DNA from: Saprospiraceae bacterium
GTDB lineage: Bacteria > Bacteroidota > Bacteroidia > Chitinophagales > Saprospiraceae
Direction of reading: 5' to 3'
Length of the DNA stretch: 5,186 nucleotides
NCBI GenBank assembly: GCA_020630455.1
Contig: JAHDBK010000309.1
Location: 1-5,186 of the forward strand
Below are positions 1-5,134 of the stretch, one piece after another; within the stretch, counting starts at the first letter, position 1; every line of letters starts with the position of its first letter. The notes under the pieces are model-generated. The model was not told the DNA's origin and ran no database searches. It was given only the letters and a program-made list of their open reading frames with translations. The translations under genes were made by a program, and so were the position numbers.

Positions 1-69
1 GGAACGGCTCGGCTAAACGGCGTAGCCAGCTTTTGCTGGCTATGAACGTTTTAGCTATTGTTCTTCACA
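1..69 (-). repeat. attC-like recombination-site hairpin of cassette 1
   Basis: The site forms a long imperfect hairpin. GCTAAACG (12-19) pairs with CGTTTTAGC (47-55) with one bulged T. CGTAGCCAGC (21-30) pairs with GCTGGCTATG (35-44) around a TTTT loop, with an unpaired G20 on one side and A45-A46 on the other. The outer boxes are AAC (3-5) and GTT (60-62). The same core layout, GGCGTAG, five bases, TTTT, five bases, CTATGAACG, recurs at the 4035-4096 site. Bulged bases in an otherwise long stem are typical of attC sites folded as single strands. The identity is inferred from structure. Confidence 0.6.
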
Positions 70-468
70 GTTTTTTATAATTCTTTATTCTTAAATAAAT
101 CTTAAAATATTTTACAAATGTTGATTTATATTTAATAATTTTTTAATATTGTAATGCAATCGACACAAACTGTCGAATTTATTCACATTAAAACCTAAAA
201 TTATGTTATTCAAGAATCTATTTGAGGTAGACACCTCATTCTTTTATTCACCTAAATTAAATTTAATTATGAAAGTAGTTAGTAATTATTGGGATTATTA
301 TTTTCTAAATTTTAATCTCAGAAGATTTTTTCTATTCCCTTCAATTCTTAATAGTACAATAAAAAGGGATTCTTTTGCTAGTAATTTTTTGTTTGTGAAC
401 TAGTTCGATAGTTTGTGCTGCAATCGTCTTCTACGTGACGCAAAACAGTGTTCAGCATAAACTCTTTT
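67..468. other. Gene-poor stretch downstream of the TIR-like gene
   Basis: This 400-bp AT-rich stretch lies inside cassette 1, after the stop of the TIR-like gene. I find no convincing gene. A 66-codon plus-strand reading frame (203-403) is rich in Phe, Asn and Leu, lacks a ribosome-binding site and resembles no family I know. The stretch does hold an imperfect inverted repeat (164-187 and 394-417), a short perfect palindrome GAACTAGTTC (397-406), and two small inverted repeats: TCGACA/TGTCGA (160-165/171-176) and TGAGGT/ACCTCA (223-228/233-238). It could be the remnant of a small element or a structured untranslated tail. Confidence 0.5.
164..417. repeat. Segment bounded by 24-bp imperfect inverted repeats
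   Basis: CACAAACTGTCGAA and the following ten bases (164-187) match the reverse complement of 394-417 at 20 of 24 positions; the longest exact blocks are CACAAACT, TCGAA and TTCACA. The 206 bp between them contain a possible 66-codon plus-strand frame that ends inside the right arm. The arrangement resembles a miniature element with terminal inverted repeats, but no target-site duplication is visible and no transposase is encoded. Confidence 0.4.
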
Positions 469-1245
469 TTATAAAAATCTATTTAAGTAATCATATCCCT
501 TAGCGTTCAATTTCCAAAATGTACTTTTCCCTATCCTAATCTTATCCAATAGTTTTTCTTTTTTTAACTCATTTAACACATTAACTATTACTCCTCTTTT
601 TTTATTATCCATTTTACTCAATAATGAGGATATATTTTCAGCTTTTTCTTCTTCATAATTTGTTTTTAACATAGCACATAACTCAATACATGTTAGAGAG
701 GATTTAAATTTATCTCTAAAACTTAAGACAATTGAATCCTTTTTATCTACAACTTTTGATGAGCTTCCACCATCAGAAAAAATATTTGTTTTTAGCTTTC
801 CTTTTTTAGAAATATTTTCTCGTAACAGATTACTTGTTACAGATGTTTTACTCGCATTGGACTCTCTATTTTCATCATATGGTATATAATTTATCCCTGA
901 TAAATCCGTTGGTAAATGAAAATTATCATTATTTTTTGGTCGTACGATATAAGCCCTCTCTCTTCCAACTTTTCCCATGAATAGTCCTAACTCAAAAATA
1001 ACGTTGTCTCTTGCAGATACGACTTCTTTACCTTTTATTTCTAAGTTATCATCAGGAGTAAAGACCATAATTGCAAAATCACAATTTTCTAACTGTATAA
1101 ATAAATTTTCAATATTTGTAAGGCCTGGCTCAAATTCATTACTCCACTTTTTTACGATACACACATTTGTAATCTGTGTTTCAATTGCACTTGCAATTTC
1201 AAATCCTTTTCCAGAAGACCCTAAAAAGACTATTGGTTTTTCCAT
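469..1245 (-). CDS. TIR-like nucleotide-binding protein with C-terminal winged-helix-like domain
   Basis: Residues 4-125 match the TIR-like domain of the CAP12/Pycsar-effector type (Pfam PF10137). The VFLGSSGKG segment (6-14) starts the fold, CDFAIMVFTPDD (55-66) is a central strand, and RDNVIFELGLF (79-89) carries the acidic residue E85, which corresponds to the catalytic glutamate of TIR-STING NADases. GRERAYIV (94-101) and LPTDLSGI (111-118) follow. Members of this family degrade NAD+ when activated in cyclic-nucleotide antiphage defence. After a linker, residues about 170-258 look like a winged helix, with a helix over KRGVIVNVLNELKKE and a wing-like RIGKSTFWKLNAKGYDYL; no STING-type sensor is seen. 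The ATG lies 85 bp inside the cassette, and the gene is alone there with no cyclase. An NADase role is likely from the family. What activates the protein, and whether the C-terminus binds DNA or acts as a sensor, is unknown. Confidence 0.9.
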   Translation of the reverse strand: MEKPIVFLGSSGKGFEIASAIETQITNVCIVKKWSNEFEPGLTNIENLFIQLENCDFAIMVFTPDDNLEIKGKEVVSARDNVIFELGLFMGKVGRERAYIVRPKNNDNFHLPTDLSGINYIPYDENRESNASKTSVTSNLLRENISKKGKLKTNIFSDGGSSSKVVDKKDSIVLSFRDKFKSSLTCIELCAMLKTNYEEEKAENISSLLSKMDNKKRGVIVNVLNELKKEKLLDKIRIGKSTFWKLNAKGYDYLNRFL

Positions 1246-1330
1246 ATTTAGTATTAAATAAGACGATTATAAAATCTAAGATTATTCATTTTTATTATTA
1301 GCTCTTTCCTAGTTTTTTAATTGTGAAGAA

Positions 1331-1468
1331 CGGAGCGGAGCGGCGGCTTGCCGCCGCCACAAGGAATCGCAGTGGTGGTCGGTAAGCCGCAGTTCTGTTT
1401 TGGGGCTTCGTTACCCCAAATGCGAGCCGCCGCTCCGTTCAGTTCAAGGGCGAAGCCCTTGAACTGAA
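1331..1468 (-). mobile_element. Gene-less integron-like cassette, copy A
   Basis: This is a GC-rich block identical to copies B and C apart from a 5-bp tandem duplication near its left end (the GGAGC unit occurs twice, giving 138 bp instead of 133). On the minus strand it begins TTCAGTTC and soon reaches GAACTGAAC, complementary to its own start, then a conserved hairpin ending CCGCTCCG before the next module's TT. It therefore has both parts of a cassette, complementary arms and a recombination-site-like hairpin, but only about 32 bp before the site and no room for a gene. Confidence 0.65.
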
Positions 1469-1471
1469 CGG
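1435..1471. repeat. Perfect 17-bp inverted repeat at cassette junction
   Basis: CCGTTCAGTTCAAGGGC (1435-1451) is followed by GAA and its exact reverse complement (1455-1471). The same hairpin recurs at the junctions of copies B (4001-4037) and C (5101-5137). In the cassette model it is the body of the gene-less cassette: its two arms are the 5' end and the R'' box. No run of T follows on either strand, so it is not a standard intrinsic terminator, although so stable a stem in a transcript could still affect transcription or RNA decay. Confidence 0.8.
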
Positions 1472-1533
1472 TTGGTGTACCAGCATGTACGAGCGAATGC
1501 GAAGTATTGACTGGTACACTATGTTAGTGACAA
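1463..1533 (-). repeat. attC-like recombination-site hairpin of cassette 2
   Basis: GTGTACCAG (1475-1483) pairs exactly with CTGGTACAC (1511-1519) around a 27-base loop, between an outer AAC (1467-1469) and GTT (1523-1525). It occupies the same place as the hairpins at 1-69 and 4029-4099 but shares neither their stem sequence nor the TTTT-loop core. Position and outer boxes support the call more than sequence does. Confidence 0.5.
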
Positions 1534-1546
1534 GTTTTCTTTTTTA

Positions 1547-2743
1547 TTAGTTATTGTCCTCATCATCTTTTGGTGGTTCAATCAAATTCTCCATTTGCTT
1601 TTCTAATTCAGCTAATTTAGCAGGTATAGGCTTAGATAAATTATCCATTTCGTTGTAAATTGAATCGAGCATATTGATTAGTTCCGTCTGTGAAATTTGA
1701 TTAGCTTTATTTTTAATTTCCTCTAATTTTTTTGGAATCTCTATATCAATTTTCTCTGTATAAATATCTGATAAAAGTGTATGTATTTTTTTTAGGTATA
1801 TTATTTTGTCATTAATTATTTTGAACTTAGTAGAATCCGCATCTTGTGTATAACTATACTTTAATTCTTCAATTTTATTTATTCTTTCTTGTTCTGCTTT
1901 AAGTCTATTTGATTGGAATTTCATTCTTTTTGTTTCAGCAATTTCTTTATCTTTTTCTATTGAGTATCTTTCAGCCTCGTTTTCTAAACGCATTTCATTT
2001 GTTTCATTAATTTTATCATACACCCCATCAATACTTGCAATAAACTTTTCAGGTAAATCGTATAGCGTTAATCTTCTGCCAAATTCTCGAATAATTGAAA
2101 AGTCAGTTGCAAGAAATCCAAGTATTCCAAATAATGTTCCGTACGAAATTTCATTGAATCCAAATCCATAATTTAATATTAATGATGTATAAATTAATAC
2201 TAGAAAAAAGGGTATATAAAATGAAATCTTTTTTATTTCTACAATTCTGATGACCCCTTTCAAAATGAAATAAACAATTAGACCAACTAGGAATGAAAAA
2301 CCAAATGCTTTTATATCATGAGCAGGAAATTCTAAATTTGAATCTCTTTGTGGTAGACTAAGCCAAAGAAATGAAAAGAATACACTTGGAAATAATATAA
2401 TGAAAAATAAATTCCAATATTTATGTCTTTGCGTTACAATATCTAACTCAACTTTTGTAGATGCTTTTGTGGAGTAATATACCAATGTTGGAATAAATGT
2501 AAATGCCCATATAATAAAAAACCATGATATATATACAGAAATAAAATCGAATAGTATGGTTGGGAGTGCATTTAATTCAAAGTCATTTTGAATTTTTTGA
2601 AAGTCAAGCTCGTCAAAATTTATTAGATAGTTTGAAAGGACAAGAATTAAAGTAAAAAAAGCTAATCCCCAAAAGTATTTTATCAAATTCCTATTTAAGA
2701 TTATTCCTCTTTCTTCAATCTTAGATATTATATTTTTGTTCAT
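1547..2743 (-). CDS. Six-segment membrane protein with C-terminal coiled-coil tail, function unknown
   Basis: I do not recognise a family. Six hydrophobic segments are visible at about residues 22-41, 62-88, 109-129, 146-163, 174-193 and 200-218. A charged tail of about 180 residues follows, rich in Glu, Lys and Ile with coiled-coil character (about 240-300 and 310-390), ending in the acidic EPPKDDEDNN. An even number of segments would put both ends on the same side, and the charged tail is most easily cytoplasmic. The ATG overlaps the TGA of the upstream 330-aa gene in an ATGA, so the two are probably translationally coupled and may form a membrane complex through their coiled coils. The gene ends 14 bp before the cassette's terminal arm. 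A defence role would be a guess from context only. Confidence 0.85.
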   Translation of the reverse strand: MNKNIISKIEERGIILNRNLIKYFWGLAFFTLILVLSNYLINFDELDFQKIQNDFELNALPTILFDFISVYISWFFIIWAFTFIPTLVYYSTKASTKVELDIVTQRHKYWNLFFIILFPSVFFSFLWLSLPQRDSNLEFPAHDIKAFGFSFLVGLIVYFILKGVIRIVEIKKISFYIPFFLVLIYTSLILNYGFGFNEISYGTLFGILGFLATDFSIIREFGRRLTLYDLPEKFIASIDGVYDKINETNEMRLENEAERYSIEKDKEIAETKRMKFQSNRLKAEQERINKIEELKYSYTQDADSTKFKIINDKIIYLKKIHTLLSDIYTEKIDIEIPKKLEEIKNKANQISQTELINMLDSIYNEMDNLSKPIPAKLAELEKQMENLIEPPKDDEDNN

Positions 2744-3732
2744 AATGTAACATTTTTTCCGTTAATGAATAGACGCTTATTGGCATTCGGAATATGGTAA
2801 ATCTTATTATTTTTATCAAATACTACTACCCTTAAAGTGTAATTTTTAGATTTTTTTTCTTGGTAATTTATAAATACATTTTTCGCTTTGGTCCCGTTAA
2901 ACTTAAATTTAAGTACATCATTTAAATTACCTTTTTCGATAGGATTTTTTTCAAGGAAGTTAATATTTCTCTTATTTTCTTCATCAAAAATAATTAACCC
3001 AAAAAAGTAATCTTTATAATTGACGCTATTCTGTAATGAAATTTCGATTTCTATATTCGAGTATATCCATTTTTTTCTTTTTGTAAAAACATTTTTTTTG
3101 CCATAATTAATTTTATTTATTATTTCTTTTCCATTAAAATCTGAACTCAATCTGATGCTAGAAAAATTAATTATTGAATTCTGAACTACAATATTAATGA
3201 GAGAATCTTCTTCTATTTTCGTCCTCATTAATACATTTTTATTTCTTTCATTAATGAGAATGAGGTTTAAACTATCTATTTGTTTTTGGGACGATTTATT
3301 AATATCTGTAAGTTCAGATATTTTTGTGGAATAGAATTTAAGTGAATCTTTAATAACTCTTATAGTTTCTTCTTTTTCATCTATTTTCTTCTTCAGAAGT
3401 TGAGTGATTTCTGAATTATTACCATTTTTATAAGTATCATATTCTTCTTTTAAATCATTAAGTTCATTGATTTTATTTTGTAAATCTGAAGAAAGTGATT
3501 TGTTTTCAGCCTGTATACTTTTTTTACTAGATACTAATTCTTTAATGCTTGAATCTTTATTTAGTATTTCTTTATTTAGTAATACATTAACCTTTTGAAG
3601 TGTATCAATTCTGCTTTCTTGATGATATAGTCTAGAATCAGTTTTCTTTTGATAATCTAATGTGTAAATTATCAAGCCTAAAAGTACAATTCCTAAAATT
3701 ATAGTTCCAATTGAAGAGTTGTTTTTGCTCAA
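2740..3732 (-). CDS. Membrane-anchored coiled-coil protein, function unknown
   Basis: No known family is recognised. After a short N-terminus, residues 8-24 (IGTIILGIVLLGLIIYT) form one membrane segment, not followed by a signal-peptidase-like site, so it is probably an anchor. A long coiled coil follows (about 38-172), then a C-terminal part (about 180-330) with alternating hydrophobic and charged residues that reads as mainly beta structure. The start is a TTG at 3730-3732: the next in-frame ATG is at residue 169, which would lose the anchor and the coil, and a stop lies upstream at 3757-3759. An ATT one codon earlier is also possible. It is the first gene of a coupled pair, its TGA overlapping the ATG of the 398-aa membrane protein. 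The topology of the coil, outside or inside, is unresolved. Confidence 0.8.
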   Translation of the reverse strand: MSKNNSSIGTIILGIVLLGLIIYTLDYQKKTDSRLYHQESRIDTLQKVNVLLNKEILNKDSSIKELVSSKKSIQAENKSLSSDLQNKINELNDLKEEYDTYKNGNNSEITQLLKKKIDEKEETIRVIKDSLKFYSTKISELTDINKSSQKQIDSLNLILINERNKNVLMRTKIEEDSLINIVVQNSIINFSSIRLSSDFNGKEIINKINYGKKNVFTKRKKWIYSNIEIEISLQNSVNYKDYFFGLIIFDEENKRNINFLEKNPIEKGNLNDVLKFKFNGTKAKNVFINYQEKKSKNYTLRVVVFDKNNKIYHIPNANKRLFINGKNVTL

Positions 3733-3901
3733 AATTTCGTTTTTGATTAATTTACTTTATTTAACAGGGTCTTACACCTTTATTTAGATAAAATTGACTA
3801 TTAATACGACTAATATTTTTTGTCATCTTTCGCACACTGAATTAATTTTAGATTTACATGATATATTTACAAGATTTTCGGTATTTTGGAATTGTCACTA
3901 A
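3733..3901 (-). other. Leader of cassette 2 between cassette end and first gene
   Basis: This AT-rich leader of about 170 bp precedes the 330-aa gene. It is the longest 5' leader of the three gene cassettes, long enough to hold the module's own promoter, but I cannot point to a clear Bacteroidota -33/-7 pair. A 21-codon frame on the minus strand (ATG at 3826, stop at 3761) lies within it and is probably chance. Confidence 0.4.
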
Positions 3902-4034
3902 CGGAGCGGCGGCTTGCCGCCGCCACAAGGAATCGCAGTGGTGGTCGGTAAGCCGCAGTTCTGTTTTGGGGCTTCGTTACCCCAAATGCGAGCCGCCGCT
4001 CCGTTCAGTTCAAGGGCGAAGCCCTTGAACTGAA
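3902..4034 (-). mobile_element. Gene-less integron-like cassette, copy B
   Basis: This 133-bp block is identical to copy C. Its site-like part (3900-4005) has a perfect 15-bp outer stem, AACGGAGCGGCGGCT (3900-3914) with its reverse complement at 3991-4005. Inside are TCGCA/TGCGA and a TTTGGGG/CCCCAAA hairpin (3965-3971/3980-3986), with a competing GGCGGC-TT-GCCGCC hairpin on the left arm. The rest (4006-4034) is the arm hairpin. A frame crossing the block is Gly/Pro/Arg-rich and simply follows the repeat, so it is not coding. It sits exactly between cassettes 2 and 3. Confidence 0.65.
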
Positions 4035-4099
4035 CGGTCTCGCATCGGCGGCGTAGTGGGCTTTTGCCCGCTATGAACGCTGATGCATTGTTGGGCACC
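4029..4099 (-). repeat. attC-like recombination-site hairpin of cassette 3
   Basis: GCATCGGCG pairs with CGCTGATGC (nine pairs, one G-T), and the inner CGTAGTGGGC pairs with GCCCGCTATG around a TTTT loop. A single unpaired G on one side faces AA on the other. Outer boxes are AAC (4033-4035) and GTT (4090-4092). Stem letters differ from the site at 1-69 while pairing, loop and bulges are kept, which indicates selection on the fold. Confidence 0.65.
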
Positions 4100-4107
4100 G
4101 TGTTTTT

Positions 4108-4485
4108 TCAATAATTTGGATAGATACTAACTTCTAAAAGTTTTTCCCAAGATAATACTTGAATATTTTCTATTTCTTTTTTCAATTTTTCTAAAGGAAA
4201 TTCTTTTTCCACAATATCATTAACCCTATCAAACAAATCATTAAAATTAGGGATTTCTTCCATAACATTTCTATCTGAAGACCCAACACCGATTACTGGA
4301 TAAGGATTTTGGAATTTATCATAAAATACTACCAAATGGTAATTGGTGCTTGACGGAATTTCCGTTAGATAATCAGGTAATTTTTGTCTTAAATACTCTA
4401 AGGTCTTCATAATTAAACTCATTTCCCAATTAAGCGCGGAATATATTGGAGGTTCAATAATTTCTAAATAATACTCTTTTTCCAT
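4108..4485 (-). CDS. Hypothetical protein, 125 aa
   Basis: No family is recognised. The protein looks soluble, with no signal peptide or membrane segment. The N-terminal part (YYLEIIEPPIYSALNW, then an amphipathic helix around residues 20-38) is followed by a strand-rich middle (YHLVVFYDKFQNPYPVIGVGSS) and a charged C-terminal helix (about 95-117). The ATG lies 3 bp after the stop of the upstream 159/156-aa gene, so the two are almost certainly cotranscribed and probably act together. The stop is 8 bp from the terminal arm of the cassette, the compact spacing usual for cassette genes. Short orphan pairs of this kind are often toxin-antitoxin, immunity or defence genes, but nothing in this sequence decides it. 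Confidence 0.8.
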   Translation of the reverse strand: MEKEYYLEIIEPPIYSALNWEMSLIMKTLEYLRQKLPDYLTEIPSSTNYHLVVFYDKFQNPYPVIGVGSSDRNVMEEIPNFNDLFDRVNDIVEKEFPLEKLKKEIENIQVLSWEKLLEVSIYPNY

Positions 4486-4488
4486 GTC

Positions 4489-4959
4489 TTACTTAGTTTT
4501 TGTCAACTTAATTATTGAGTCAGAAAAAGTACCCCAAAAGTTTTTAGTTAATAAGCCTCCTATTATTTTTCTAAATTTCAGTTTAAAATCATTTTTGAAT
4601 AAATCTTGCCAATATAATTCGTTAGGGAAAATGATTTTATCATAACATCGATAATGGTCATCATATTCAAATTTACTCCATTCAAAAATGATAGGTTTTA
4701 AGGCGAATTTTTCTTCAAATTTTTTGAATTGACTACATTGCAATACATTACTCGGCATTGGGTATTTGGCTAATTGATAATCAATAATCAAAATAAATAA
4801 TTCTTCATCGTCGAGTGCTAATCTTGGACAAATTACAATAGCTATAATGTTTTTCAGGTCAATCTTGAAAGATTTACAATAAGTTGCTAATCCAATTTCT
4901 TTGGTTGGAAATTCTGTAAAGATGAACTTATCATTATCTATTTGAATGCCTGGTTTCAT
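4489..4959 (-). CDS. Hypothetical protein, 156-159 aa
   Basis: No family is recognised. The protein is probably soluble, rich in Phe, Lys and Ile, and contains the strand-like stretches NIIAIVICPRLAL and ELFILIIDYQLA in its first half and aromatic, acidic stretches (FEWSKFEYDDHYRCYD) in the second. The frame could open with a TTG at 4966-4968, giving 159 residues; I prefer the ATG at 4957-4959, three codons later, as the more usual codon. An earlier ATG at the cassette start is followed at once by a stop. It is the first gene of the cassette 3 pair, 3 bp upstream of the 125-aa gene. Its function is open. Confidence 0.75.
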   Translation of the reverse strand: MKPGIQIDNDKFIFTEFPTKEIGLATYCKSFKIDLKNIIAIVICPRLALDDEELFILIIDYQLAKYPMPSNVLQCSQFKKFEEKFALKPIIFEWSKFEYDDHYRCYDKIIFPNELYWQDLFKNDFKLKFRKIIGGLLTKNFWGTFSDSIIKLTKTK

Positions 4960-5001
4960 TAAGTTCAAATTGGTTTTTTAGTTTTTTTTCATGGTGCCCA
5001 A

Positions 5002-5134
5002 CGGAGCGGCGGCTTGCCGCCGCCACAAGGAATCGCAGTGGTGGTCGGTAAGCCGCAGTTCTGTTTTGGGGCTTCGTTACCCCAAATGCGAGCCGCCGCT
5101 CCGTTCAGTTCAAGGGCGAAGCCCTTGAACTGAA
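5002..5134 (-). mobile_element. Gene-less integron-like cassette, copy C
   Basis: This 133-bp block is base-for-base identical to copy B, with identity ending exactly at the AAC and ACGG edges while the flanks differ completely. It joins cassette 3 on its left to the cut-off module on its right. Identity of the copies over a non-coding sequence points to recent duplication or to continuing exchange. Confidence 0.65.

Larger units (their letters stand above)
5..1330 (-). mobile_element. Integron-like gene cassette 1 (TIR-like gene)
   Basis: On the minus strand this module starts with TTCTTCACAA just after CCG and ends with TGTGAAGAAC (plus 60-69), the reverse complement of its own start, followed by a GC-rich hairpin that again ends in CCG. 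In an integron cassette the R'' box pairs with the cassette's own 5' end in the circular form, and this is what is seen here. It carries one gene, the TIR-like protein, read in the cassette direction. About 400 bp without a supported gene lie between its stop and the terminal hairpin. The left junction is followed by GG rather than by the gene-less cassette found at the other junctions. The boundaries follow from the G|TT rule and are inferred. Confidence 0.6.
1469..3901 (-). mobile_element. Integron-like gene cassette 2 (coiled-coil and membrane protein pair)
   Basis: On the minus strand this module starts TTAGTGACAA after CCG and ends TTGTCACTAAC (reverse complement of plus 1523-1533) followed by a hairpin site. 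The 11-bp arms are exact and unlike those of the other modules. It carries two overlapping genes, both in the cassette direction, with a leader of about 170 bp and only 14 bp between the last stop and the terminal arm. At about 2.4 kb with two genes it is large for a cassette. The boundaries are inferred from the G|TT junction rule. Confidence 0.6.
4035..5001 (-). mobile_element. Integron-like gene cassette 3 (two small orphan genes)
   Basis: On the minus strand the module starts TTGGGCACCATG after CCG and ends GGTGCCCAAC (plus 4090-4099) followed by a hairpin site. It is the most typical cassette of the three: under 1 kb, first gene about 40 bp from the start, last stop 8 bp before the terminal arm. 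Its GTTGGGC box is the only one in the window that fits the classical integron R' consensus GTTRRRY. Confidence 0.65.

Noticed and set aside
203..403. Possible 66-aa plus-strand gene
   Set aside because: It opposes every other gene in the window, has biased Phe/Asn/Leu composition and no visible ribosome-binding site or known motif, and its stop falls inside an inverted-repeat arm. It is mentioned only as part of the gene-poor stretch.
469..810. STING-like sensor domain at the C-terminus of the TIR-like protein
   Set aside because: The segment is too short and shows a winged-helix-like pattern; no STING features were visible.
977..1261. Plus-strand 94-aa reading frame
   Set aside because: It lies antisense to the conserved TIR-like domain, whose motifs clearly mark the minus strand as coding.
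1435..1471. Rho-independent terminator
   Set aside because: The stem is strong but no T-run follows on either strand, and the sequence is fully explained as the arm pair of the gene-less cassette.
3761..3826. 21-codon upstream reading frame in the leader of cassette 2
   Set aside because: It is short, without a ribosome-binding site or attenuator-like codon runs; a frame of this size is expected by chance.
3898..4098. Minus-strand 66-aa reading frame across gene-less copy B
   Set aside because: It consists of the repeat and the neighbouring hairpin site; its sequence follows the inverted repeats, and the frame runs into unrelated sequence at the other copies.
1331..5134. CRISPR array from the three repeats
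   Set aside because: The repeats are about 135 bp, have internal hairpins, and are separated by kilobase gene modules instead of short spacers.
1331..5134. IS element or composite transposon ends
   Set aside because: No transposase is present, the blocks are direct repeats at every junction, no target duplication of fixed length is seen, and edges coincide with G|TT and the private arms.
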